In this document: piece by piece, positions 55,953 to 64,000 of the stretch
How the letters are laid out: every line of letters starts with the position of its first letter
Numbering within the stretch: position 1 is the first letter of the stretch
Source: Planctomycetota bacterium
Lineage (GTDB): Bacteria > Planctomycetota > J058 > JAJDCP01
Direction: 5' to 3'
Assembly: GCA_029260765.1 (NCBI GenBank)
Contig: JAJDCP010000018.1
Coordinates: forward strand, 1 to 64,000
DNA length: 64,000 nt
Program-made: the position numbers and the translations under genes
Notes under the pieces: generated by a model
Told to the model about the DNA's origin: nothing
The model's input: only the letters and a program-made list of their open reading frames with translations
Databases searched by the model: none

Positions 55953-57373
55953 TCAGGGTAGCTGGACAGGCAGTCCTCGAGCGGACGCGACGCGTTGCTG
56001 CTGCCCCGGCTTGATCAGCAGCCCTGTCCGGACGTCGAAGCTGGGTTCCTCCCATGCGGGTGGGTCGACGCATGGGTCATCGGCGGGGAAGGGATCGATG
56101 TCGAGCTCACCTCCCCTGTCCGCCAAGCAGCGCGCGGACGGAGCGCGAGCCGGCGACAGGCTTGGCGTGTCACGGGGAAGCCCGAGGTGCGCCAGGATCT
56201 TCGGGACGACAGGGTCGTGTCGGATGATCGAGAGCAGACGGAACGTCCAGCCGCAGGGGCAGGTCAGAGGATCGGTCTCGTACAAGCGCCATAGGTGCTT
56301 TGCCCAACGTCGCCTGCCCGCGTTTGCCAGGTGCCCGGGCTCGGCTGGACGCGGCTGGCGGGCGGGCGCCGGAAGGCAGGAACGGTGCTGTGGTGCAGTG
56401 CGGCGTAGTACCGTTCCTGGTGACGGCGCCGATGGGGGATGTGGTCGCTGAGCGCGGCGAGGAACTCGACGGCGTCGAACACATGGAAGTTGCGCTTGGG
56501 CAGGCCATGGCGCTTCTTCGCTCGGTAGAGGATCTTGCCGGTCTCCGGCTGGTACACGATCCCCTCGGCGTGGAACGGGTGACGGAAGAGGTAGCACAGG
56601 ATCTTGCGCAGACGGCTCCGCCGCCCATGCGGAACGCGGACCGATGCGTCGAGGTGAAAGCCGCTGTGGGGCCAGCCGAGCATGCTCCGTCGCGTCGCCG
56701 ACGAGACCTTGCCGCGTCTGGTCAACATGAGCAGGACCCGTTTGCGGAGAGCTTCGGTGAGGGCCGGCAGGTCCTTTGTCCGAAGGCGTGGCATCGAAAC
56801 GAAGCGGGCGTCGCGAGTGAAGGCCCCGTCACTGATCAGGAGGTGCTGGTGTGGGTGGTGCGCGAGCAACGTCCCGAAGGTCTGGTCGCAGTAGAGGACG
56901 GCCGGACGGCGGTCGCCCCGGCCGAGGATGACCTGCATCCAGTCGCAGAGGAGGTCGTTGAGGATCCGGCTGAGCGCCTTGAACAGTCCACCGTCATGCC
57001 GGAAGAAAACGCGGACCCACTTTTGGATCGTCAGCACCCATTGTCGGTAGGCCACATCGGGGAGGACCTCGTCGGTTAGCCAGTCTGCCCACGCCGCCTG
57101 GCACGAGGGGCAGAGGCCTCGTCTTCGACACGACAGAGCCAGCAGCCTCTCGTTGCGACAGGACTGGCAGCGCAGGCGGGCGAAGCCGAAGCGCAGGACG
57201 CCGCACTCCAGATAGTCTTCGAACGTCTTGCGCACCTCGGGGCGGAGGTAGCCACGGACCGGATCCGGTCCAGCGCCACGTTCTGCGAGGAAGGTCTCGA
57301 GCTGGTCGAGCAGAACGCGATAGAGGGCGCCCTGCTGGGGGCGTCTCGGACGGTAGTGTGGGCTGGAGGACAT
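55953..57373 (-). pseudogene. IS91-family transposase with frameshift
   Basis: From MSSSPHYRPRRPQQGALYRV the frame runs through the zinc region (CQSCRNERL, CPSCQAAWADWL), TIQKWVRVFF and the HUH-like LAHHPHQHLLISD, to HRRRHQERYYAALHHS. Around 56300-56340 the C-terminal sequence passes to another frame: RRRWAKHLWRLYETDPLTCP, then IIRHDPVVPKILAHLGL, ending at 55953. One frameshift therefore separates the catalytic part from the C-terminal domain. It belongs to a different IS91 branch from the copy at 51535. Confidence 0.8.
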
Positions 57374-58041
57374 CGGCCGACGGCGGCAGGGGGATCGAGG
57401 TGCCTGCACACAAGGGGCCACACAGCCTTGTCCGCGAAGCTGCTGGCGCATCGCGGCGGGACCGCAATGTCTGCTTGCCAGCCTGTCAAGTGCGGACAGT
57501 CACTGTACGCTCGCCGCTTGCGCAGCAGGGTTTGGAGCGATCGCACAAACCCGCCACAGCCGAAACTTCCCCGAGACTCGCCAATAAGATATCTTGCAGT
57601 CGCCGCAGGCGACTCGGAAGCTTGGCCCGGCGGTTGCCTCGCGAGCGGGATGGGGACAAGTAGCAGAATCTGGTGGCCTTCAGGGAAGTGGAGCAGGCGC
57701 CGGGCCGGGCTGGAGGGCCAGCTGCAAGACAGTATTGTGGAGTTGAGTGGGAGGCGTTTCGGACTCGGAAGGCCGGCCCGTCAGGGCTTGCCGGCGCGGC
57801 CATGGATCGGGCCTTGCTTCCCTCGGCCGCTCGTGTTGACTGTCTGTTCTCTGTCGAACGGCTCGAGATCAGGACATGGCGATGCGCACCCACACCAATT
57901 CCCAGCCTGCCCGCAACCCATCAGCCTATCAGGTCGAATGCCGGTAGAGTCCGCCTAGCGTCAAATTGGTGGCTGGGAATGCAAGTTTGCGCTCCGCTTG
58001 AGCCAAGATCTTATCGCCTCCCATTTCGAAACATAACTAGA
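57374..58041. other. 668-base non-coding stretch containing repeat copy B
   Basis: No gene is visible. An imperfect inverted repeat of about 100 bases runs from near 57545 to 57640: the left arm contains GCCACAGCCGAAACTTCC and CCGAGACTCGCC, and the right arm is copy B. Confidence 0.4.
57599..57642. repeat. palindromic repeat family, copy B
   Basis: It begins GTCGCCGCAGGCGAC, then CTTGGCCCGGCGGTTGCC at 57621-57638. It is nearly identical to 53919-53962. It lies on the 3' side of the minus-strand gene 58042-58902. Confidence 0.7.
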
Positions 58042-58902
58042 TCACCAATTCGAGACTTCTGTGTGGTTTGGTAGCTCCTCAAGGGTGACGAATGTTGACC
58101 CTTGGGATCCGCTTGCTGAGATAAACCCAAGGGCCCCAGCTCCTTGGGCACTCGTTATCAAATCGGAGGATTGTGCCTGAAAAATAAAATTAATGGGAAT
58201 GCCAAAGTGGACACCACTTGAAGATCGGTTACCACAAAAAACTCGACCCACAAGATTTCCATTGTTGGAAAAGTTGAGGGTAACGCGACTAGTAGAGTTT
58301 ACTGACCCAAATGAGCCGAGTCCTGATATTCTATAGTATGAGTCAATGGTGAGTCCACTAAATGAGATCTCGTCAATATTGCCATCTGTTACTACGCTAG
58401 AGTTGAGCAGTTTAGTCTGAAAGAGGGTTTCGTTGTTGCCATCCATTCCGCCAACCGATACCCACTCTGTCCCATTCGAGAATTCAACTGTGCCACTATT
58501 GTATCTCAGCGCTCCCTCGACAGTCGTGGGATCCTCGGCTGAGTCAGCTAGCTTCAAGTAGTCTCCAGCCCGGAAAAATCCCTGTGTCTCGATGTCGCCG
58601 TCAAAATAGAACAGCCCCGCGCCATTGGCAGTCACGGTCTTGGTGTCATGATCCTCGAGGGCTGCGATTTCATCGGAGTGGTCGCTGATGGTGCTCGCGT
58701 TGTCGTTGACCTCGGTAGCAAGTGCTGAGAAGTTCGAGTTGACTTCGGCTGCGCTCGCAGGGCTTCCGGCCGTGAAGGTGATCAATCCGCCCACAGTCCC
58801 TGCGTACAGTAGCGCCGGGGGTGTTACGACGACAGCAAACAAGAGCAAGCAGCCAGCGACCGCTGTGCCAAGCGTGATTTCTATCCGAAGCGTACGGTTC
58901 AC
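58042..58902 (-). CDS. exported coiled-coil, fibre-like protein
   Basis: The start is GTG at 58902 with GGAGG six bases upstream. The 286-residue protein has a signal peptide or anchor (AVAGCLLLFAVVVTPPALL), then ITFTAGSPASAAEVNSNFSA and a short coiled coil (ALATEVNDNASTISDHSDEI). A beta-rich region follows (KLADSAEDPTTVEGALRYNS, EFSNGTEWVSVGG). The N-terminal pattern is common in exported fibre-like proteins with a trimeric coiled-coil neck. Codon use is notably AT-richer than the window average, suggesting recent transfer. Confidence 0.7.
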   Translation of the reverse strand: MNRTLRIEITLGTAVAGCLLLFAVVVTPPALLYAGTVGGLITFTAGSPASAAEVNSNFSALATEVNDNASTISDHSDEIAALEDHDTKTVTANGAGLFYFDGDIETQGFFRAGDYLKLADSAEDPTTVEGALRYNSGTVEFSNGTEWVSVGGMDGNNETLFQTKLLNSSVVTDGNIDEISFSGLTIDSYYRISGLGSFGSVNSTSRVTLNFSNNGNLVGRVFCGNRSSSGVHFGIPINFIFQAQSSDLITSAQGAGALGFISASGSQGSTFVTLEELPNHTEVSNW

Positions 58903-59993
58903 TGAGCACCTCCATAACACGGGAAAGTTGAGGAATGGTGACATCTTAGGCGATCGAAGAGGAATGGACAAGACGGTGGTCGTCCGAGTTCGGTCTTGTG
59001 GCTAGTTGGCTGAATTCGCAGCACCAAGAAGCACTCGCATGGCAGCAGGGCTCGAACCCAACCCGCCTTACTCTGGCCGGGACACGGCTCGACAAGCTCG
59101 ACAGGGGCCGAGTGTTCGCGCCGGACTGGCATGGCTGGAGGGCGCAACCCGTTTGTGCGCTGCAGCCAAGAGGACTGTGGGGGCCGCGGCGGGTTCAAGC
59201 CCCGTAGCGACTGCGTTACTCAATCCAGCCCGAAGGTGTGGTCCGTGTGCAAAGAACAGTGCGCGATGTCTGCCGGGCTGAACACATCGGCGTGCGCACC
59301 GAAGCGCTGCGAATCTGCCCTCCCAGCCCACTCAAGGCGAGCGTAGTCAGCCAGACAGGCTCGATCGCCCGAATGCCTCGATTCAGTTCGGAGGGGGAAT
59401 CCGAGCGCAGCCGACAAGTTGCGTTCAAAGAGAAACCAGGCTCCGGCCCAAGCTGGCCGACCCCGCCTGGGACAGCCCACGAAATGCTTAGTCCAGCCAG
59501 ACAGCGAACATGTGTCGACAACCGAACTTCACTGTCAAACCGCGATCGTTAGCCAACCTCGGCCCTCGGTCTTCACGGTCTTCAGTCCCCACGGATTTCT
59601 GCCCTCGGTACTCGGAGCTCCAATGTCGGGACCGGCGTCGGATACGGCCACTGATCCGGGCCCGGGGTCCGATTCGGATCCTGGCCCGACTCCGTCTTCG
59701 TCTTCGTTGTACCGCTGAACGACGAATAGCCCCACCCACCGTGACTCGCATACCCCCGTCGATGCGGCCCCGCCCGCGACTTTCTTCAGCCTCCAGTCAC
59801 GCCCACAATGGACTGTCTTGCCGGCGCCGGAGGGCGGCTGCAGGAGGGGCGCATGCTGGTGCCAGCGTCCACCAAGGCCGCAGCGAGCGGGGCGGAGAAG
59901 GCACCCGGAGGTGACCCGGAGGCCCGGCGCGGCGCTTGCCACCGTGCCTGACCGAGACCTGCGACCTTCGAAGTTGGGCCGCCCTGGGCGGAG
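58903..59993. other. 1.1-kb stretch without a gene
   Basis: No supportable gene. At 59160-59205 there is a further diverged relative of the repeat family (GCAGCCAAGAGG then GGCGGGTTCAAGCCCC). Around 59640-59710 a frame of Gly/Pro/Ser/Asp repeats looks like a low-complexity linker remnant. Confidence 0.35.
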
Positions 59994-60069
59994 CAAGCGC
60001 CGCGATGGGCCGGAGGGCTTAGCCGCGAGACGGCGTTGGCGAGCTTGCGTTCGACTCCAAGGTCTTCTC
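59994..60069. repeat. palindromic repeat family, copy C
   Basis: AGCAAGCGCCGCGATGGGCC, then GCGTTGGCGAGCTTGCGTTC and CCAAGGTCTTC, align with copy A 54011-54082. It is preceded by GGCCCGGCGCGGCGCTTGCC near 59922-59941. It lies on the 3' side of the ankyrin gene. Confidence 0.5.
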
Positions 60070-60215
60070 GGAGGTTGCGAGCGACCTGCAGAGCGTTGGA
60101 CTTGCTATCGCCTCCCGACCCCGAACCGGAGGCTGATCGAGACCCCGAGGACCGAGGGCGAGCTCGACGCTCGACCCGAGCCCGTGAGTCGAACGCAGGA
60201 CCCGAGCTCCGGAGC

Positions 60216-62678
60216 TCAGTCCGTCAGCTCGTCCACGCACGCGCGTAGCCACTCTGCAGCGGGCGGAGTCAGGAGCCTGCGCACGGCTTCGACCGTGTTC
60301 GGGACGCCGAACACCCGGGCGATGCACACGAGGTTCGCTCTCTGCTCCTTTTTCGTGGGCCGTCCCATCTTCAAGCCTGCGTTCAGCCCGACCAGCTGGC
60401 GCAGGTCGCAGAGGCTGCCCTGGCGCGTGAAGGCCTGCATGAACTTCGCGGCCGAACGGACCCTGATCGCGTGCGCCACCTCAGAGAAGGTGGCATCGTG
60501 GTGCAGGCTGATGATCCGGGCACTCTCGAGAACCAGCCAGAAATCGGTCCCCAGGCCATCCCCACCGACGATCACCGCGGGGAAGGGCTTGGCGCCCAGC
60601 TTGCCGAACAGCGCCTGGAAGCTCTGGGGCGAGCCGAACACCTGCTCGACGTCCAGTGGCAGCTCGAGGTGGCCTGCGATCAAGTCGATGACGTCGGCGT
60701 GGGGTGTGACCCGGAAGCGTTGCTTCAACAGTTTCTTGAGCGGCCTGGCGTCGTCGTTGTCGAGGTAGGCCTCCAGCGCGAGCGCCATCCTGCTCTTGCC
60801 GGGCTTTGCGCCGACGGAGTGGAGCAGTCCGAGCAGGGCACCCGGAGAGGTCGCCCGCTGGGCCAGATCCAGGGCCGTGAAGCCTTCGCGGCAGGCGAGG
60901 TCGGGGTCCGCGCCGGCGGCGAGCAGGAGCTGCGCGATCTGGAAACGGTAGACACGGTACATGCCCTGCAGCCGCATCAGCGGCGTCCGTCCCGCGCTGT
61001 TCTGATGGTTGACGTTGGCACCCGCCTCCAGGAGCCAGCGGGCGAATTCCACCGACTGTCTCGAGACGACCGTCATCGAGCAGAGGCTGTGCAGCGGTGT
61101 GTTGCCCCTGTCGTCCGTCGCATCGACTGGCGCACCGTGGTCGAACAAGGTCCGAGCCGCCTCGAGGTGTCTCCTGTAGTAGCCCTTCCGGGCACAGCCA
61201 TGCAGGGGGGTCTGGCCCTCTTCGTCCCTGACAGCGGGGCCGACGCCCAGGGCGAGAAGCCGCTTGAGAAAGGCGACGTCGCCTTTCTCGGCCGCCGAGT
61301 GGAGGAGGCCGTGGGCGGCTGGATCAGCGCATCGACCGACGAGGTAGTCGAAGAGCTGCGGCTGTCCGTCGACGCGGCGTGACAGCAAGAGGCAGGAGTA
61401 GGAGACCTGCGCGCCGGCCTCCACGAGCTTCTCGACGACATCCATGCGGGGTCGCACGTCCTTCTCGAGCACGACCGACGCCCGCGTGATCCTCAGGATG
61501 ACGGCGCTTTGCAGAGCGCAAGACAGAGGGCTCGGTCGCCCGCCGTCGGGATCGGCTCCAAGCTCGAGCAACAGCGTCACCAGCCCGGGGTGCGACAGCT
61601 GCGCGGCCAACATCAGCGGCGTCACACCATACACCTCGTCGTCGATCCCCGCCCCCGCCTGGAGCGTGCTGCGGACGGCAGCCAGATCCCGGCGAAGCAT
61701 GGCCCCGATCCACCCGCCGAGCTCCGGCTTGGGCTCGGGCCGCTGGGCTTCGAGCGGCTCGAGACAGCCCGCGAGCTCGGCAGAGTCGATGCCCGCGTGG
61801 TCGGCGCCGGCCTCGATCAGCAGCGGCAGGATCTTCCGGGCGTTGAGGGCCTGGACGATGGGCGGGGGCTGGTCTGCGGGAGCCCGGTCGGAATCTGCGC
61901 CGACCTCCAGGAGCTTCTTCACGGCCCGATCCCAGCCCTTGCGGACGGCGAGCACCAGGGCGGTGGTCCCATCGGTGTCCGTACGTTCAGGATCGGCGCC
62001 GTGATCGAGCAGGTCCTCGATCGCAGGGGTATAGGATGTATCCTGCAGCGCCGTGATCAGGGGCGTCGTGCCGTCGGAGCTCTCGACGTCGGGGTCCGCT
62101 CCCAGCTTGAGCAGCAGCTGGACGGTCTCCTCGCACAACGCTTGCTTCATCGCCACGGAGAGAAGCGACATGCCCGCGGGGTCGCGCCAGTCGAAGCGTG
62201 CCCCGTGGTCCAACAGCCGCCTGGCCGCCCACTCGTTCTGGACGTGGACAAGGGCCACCGTAGCCTGCGGACTCAGCAGATTGGGGTCGGCCTTCGCCTT
62301 GAGCAGGAGCCGGAGAATCTCGCAGTAGGGCCCGTCGGCGTCGGACTCGCCGAGCGGGTCTAGCGCAGGGATGTTCTTGACACACGAGCAGAGCACCGCG
62401 GAGGCGTTGGGGTCGGCCCCGTGCTCCAGCAGGGTGGCGACGACCGGGGCCGAGCCCTTCCAGACGGCGTTGTTCAGGGTCGAGCCCGGATCCCGCGGAT
62501 CCAGCGTCGCGCCTGCCTCGAGCAGCCTGGCGGCGATCGGCGCGTGGCCGACGTCCACGGCAAGCTCGAGCAGCGAGAAGCGATCGCCCTCGGTCCTGGC
62601 GTCCGGATCGCCACCTGCGCTCAGATACTGCTCGACCTGGCCGAGATCCCAGCTCCTGATGGACTCCGTGATGTCGAT
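60216..62678 (-). CDS. large ankyrin-repeat protein
   Basis: This protein of about 820 residues consists of many ankyrin repeats (for example DGTTPLITALQDTSYTPAIE and NSAGRTPLMRLQGMYRVYRF). A non-repeat C-terminal domain of about 180 residues follows (VIVGGDGLGTDFWLVLESAR). Ankyrin sequence extends upstream to DITESIRSWDLGQVEQYLSA, but no ATG, GTG or TTG precedes it: an ATC at 62678 with GGGGGA upstream is the only start-like position before an in-frame TGA at 62697. GTG at 62558 is the first conventional start but would cut into repeat 1. It is probably a protein-interaction protein. Confidence 0.8.
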   Translation of the reverse strand: MDITESIRSWDLGQVEQYLSAGGDPDARTEGDRFSLLELAVDVGHAPIAARLLEAGATLDPRDPGSTLNNAVWKGSAPVVATLLEHGADPNASAVLCSCVKNIPALDPLGESDADGPYCEILRLLLKAKADPNLLSPQATVALVHVQNEWAARRLLDHGARFDWRDPAGMSLLSVAMKQALCEETVQLLLKLGADPDVESSDGTTPLITALQDTSYTPAIEDLLDHGADPERTDTDGTTALVLAVRKGWDRAVKKLLEVGADSDRAPADQPPPIVQALNARKILPLLIEAGADHAGIDSAELAGCLEPLEAQRPEPKPELGGWIGAMLRRDLAAVRSTLQAGAGIDDEVYGVTPLMLAAQLSHPGLVTLLLELGADPDGGRPSPLSCALQSAVILRITRASVVLEKDVRPRMDVVEKLVEAGAQVSYSCLLLSRRVDGQPQLFDYLVGRCADPAAHGLLHSAAEKGDVAFLKRLLALGVGPAVRDEEGQTPLHGCARKGYYRRHLEAARTLFDHGAPVDATDDRGNTPLHSLCSMTVVSRQSVEFARWLLEAGANVNHQNSAGRTPLMRLQGMYRVYRFQIAQLLLAAGADPDLACREGFTALDLAQRATSPGALLGLLHSVGAKPGKSRMALALEAYLDNDDARPLKKLLKQRFRVTPHADVIDLIAGHLELPLDVEQVFGSPQSFQALFGKLGAKPFPAVIVGGDGLGTDFWLVLESARIISLHHDATFSEVAHAIRVRSAAKFMQAFTRQGSLCDLRQLVGLNAGLKMGRPTKKEQRANLVCIARVFGVPNTVEAVRRLLTPPAAEWLRACVDELTD

Positions 62679-62696
62679 GGGTCTTCCCCCGTGGGC

Positions 62697-63248
62697 TCAG
62701 TGGGCCGCCAGCCAGCCTGCCCGCTGGCCAGCTCGATCCGAACACAGGCTGATTGCGCAATGTGCTGCGGGCCGACGATCTTGTGGAGGTGTCCATTTCG
62801 GAACCTCACAGAGATGTCGCTCATCGACGCAAGCAGTGCAACTCTCCCGCGGGAACGACGCGACTTGGAGCATCGGGGACAGACCGACGATGTGGTCGGG
62901 CTCGACCCGCAGCCGCCGCACGCTCCCTTCCCACAGCCGCTCGACCGGCTCTCCGTCCCGCACCGCGAAGGCGACGGCGTAGGCTTCGATCACGCGCTCC
63001 CCCCCGTGGTTGGTGCAGGCGTAGTCCTGCAGGGTGCGGGCCCGCACCTGCCCGCCCTGCGCGGTCAGGATGTAGTGGTCCTTGTACCCCGGCGTCAGCA
63101 GGAGGTCGTCGGTGCGGTCCTCGCGGTCGTCGGTGCGGTCCTCGCGGTCGCCGTCGCTCCCGCTGTCCCGATCGTAGAAGCGCAGCGCCACCTTGGCCCC
63201 GTCGCCCTCCGGCCGACCCTCCACCTGGTAGTGTCGTCCCCTGTGCAT
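62697..63248 (-). CDS. hypothetical protein in frame with ankyrin gene
   Basis: This 183-residue frame (MHRGRHYQVEGRPEGDGAKV) has a DREDRTD tandem repeat and a globular part (HYILTAQGGQVRARTLQDYA, VIEAYAVAFAVRDGEPVERL). The last about 45 residues look less protein-like. It ends at TGA 62699-62697 in the same frame as the ankyrin gene, 18 bases before the first ankyrin codon. The pair could be one gene split by a stop codon. No family is recognised. Confidence 0.45.
   Translation of the reverse strand: MHRGRHYQVEGRPEGDGAKVALRFYDRDSGSDGDREDRTDDREDRTDDLLLTPGYKDHYILTAQGGQVRARTLQDYACTNHGGERVIEAYAVAFAVRDGEPVERLWEGSVRRLRVEPDHIVGLSPMLQVASFPRESCTACVDERHLCEVPKWTPPQDRRPAAHCAISLCSDRAGQRAGWLAAH
63105..63146. 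repeat. 21-bp tandem duplication
   Basis: Two exact units of GTCGTCGGTGCGGTCCTCGC(G) encode DREDRTD twice within the hypothetical gene. Confidence 0.9.
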
Positions 63249-63499
63249 CTTCCTCCCCCAATAACGTGAGCTGTGTCCCGATGCTGGTTCGTTCGGTTTC
63301 GCTTGTCAAGGCGGGTCCGTGTGTGCAGGACGTCACGCTCGTCACCCAGGGTAGATCGCTGCTTACGGACCGCTCGAACCGACCCCGCTCCCAGACCAGG
63401 GCATACACGGGCTCTTCTATGTGCGGTATTGCCCCACAGAGTCTTCCTCTTCCTCTGCGGCTGACCGCGCTACCTGGCAAACCTCTGACGCAACGCTGT

Positions 63500-63757
63500 G
63501 AGCGATTCCATTCATTGTGCTTCCTCCGGCTCGAAATCGGCTTGGGAGGAAGGCTAGCGGGGAAGAGGTGGGGATTCACGCAGGCTTGCCGGAAGGACAC
63601 GCTGCAGCGAGCGTTCCGCAATCTACGAGTCCAGCAAGTGCGCATGGGCAAGGCGGAGTACTGGGTGACGGTACAGCTGACCGCCGATCAGGAGGAGATC
63701 TTCGACGCTATTGGATACGACCGGCCTCCCAAGAGATTCACCGTCAAGCGTCAGTAG
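63500..63757 (+). pseudogene. possible transposase C-terminal fragment
   Basis: The frame reads RKDTLQRAFRNLRVQQVRMG, then EYWVTVQLTADQEEIFDAIG and PPKRFTVKRQ, and stops at 63757. The end resembles C-termini of IS1634-type DDE transposases. No upstream catalytic region is present. 63249-63500 holds nothing I can support. Confidence 0.35.
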
Positions 63758-63889
63758 CCGGCGCCTACATCAAACGCTCGACCGCTGGGAACCGCCTGGT
63801 TCCTTGCTTCCGAGGTAGGTGCAGGGTAACTCACGCTCAGGCGCGACCCCCGCAAGACCGCACGACACGCCCGAACCCGATCGACCCCT

Positions 63890-64000
63890 CCCCCGAGAAC
63901 CCGAGACTCGTCAATGAACCGTTCCGCTGGCGCCGGAGGCGCGGAGCGGAACCGGCGTAGGTCGTGGATGTCCCTCGGGACCAGGTCTTGCTCCGAAGAC
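63890..64000. repeat. possible palindromic repeat family copy E, cut by window end
   Basis: CCCGAGACTCGTCAATGAAC near 63900 parallels CCCGAGACTCGCCAAT before copy B. GTTCCGC (63921-63927) pairs with GCGGAAC (63946-63952). GGTCTTGCTCCGAAGAC closes the window. Confidence 0.4.

Noticed and set aside
53919..57642. Calling the repeats true integron attC sites
   Set aside because: The GTTRRRY/RYYYAAC cores are not present and no IntI gene is in the window, so only attC-like is claimed.
59129..59215. Possible tRNA with GGGTTCAAGCCCC T-arm
   Set aside because: No matching acceptor stem or anticodon stem. Better explained as a diverged member of the local repeat family.

Overview
The window is high-GC bacterial DNA from a Gram-negative-like organism. 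Several traits fit Planctomycetota or a similar deep-branching lineage: a Ser/Thr kinase with an N-terminal zinc ribbon and C-terminal TPRs, GEVED-type and giant beta-strand surface-protein fragments, a GxxExxY gene, a bacterial cation-chloride-cotransporter-type permease and M60/M1 secreted peptidases. This is inference from gene families; there is no rRNA to settle it. No tRNA, rRNA or CRISPR array was found.

Left part, about 0.1-36 kb, is compact and mostly intact chromosome. In order it holds: a cluster of three atypical LPS-kinase-like proteins; the Ser/Thr kinase; a permease; an M60 peptidase; a degenerate REC-GGDEF-EAL protein; a MidA-like methyltransferase with an orphan OmpR-type regulator; a lipoprotein; an M1 peptidase coupled to a DUF6702/hydrolase fusion; a sigma-54 activator without a receiver; aconitase divergent from a LysR regulator; an exported zinc-ribbon/TPR protein; a small-molecule methyltransferase; a membrane diguanylate cyclase; a fused reductase/wax ester synthase; an esterase/HEAT protein; and a CBS protein.

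Right part, about 36-64 kb, is an accessory region. It contains frameshifted genes, IS91-family and IS21-family elements and remnants, and long stretches without genes. Its intact genes are a lower-GC operon of two radical SAM enzymes (38.4-42.6 kb), a MarR/protoglobin/thioredoxin-fold redox module (46.9-48.8 kb), a GxxExxY gene enclosed by a perfect 27-bp inverted repeat (53.3-53.7 kb), an Imm26-like protein with a histone-H1-like lysine tail (54.6-55.4 kb), a secreted coiled-coil protein (58.0-58.9 kb) and a large ankyrin protein (60.2-62.7 kb). From 53 kb rightwards, and around the radical SAM operon, nearly all non-IS genes lie on the minus strand. Related imperfect-palindromic repeats sit on their 3' side (about 37.4, 53.9-54.1, 57.6, 60.0 and possibly 63.9 kb). 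This looks like a cassette-type arrangement, although the repeats do not match the textbook integron attC core.

The strongest candidates for something undescribed are the repeat-bounded cassette layout, the inverted-repeat-enclosed GxxExxY gene, the radical SAM pair with a degenerate sulfotransferase-like domain, and the Imm26/lysine-tail fusion.
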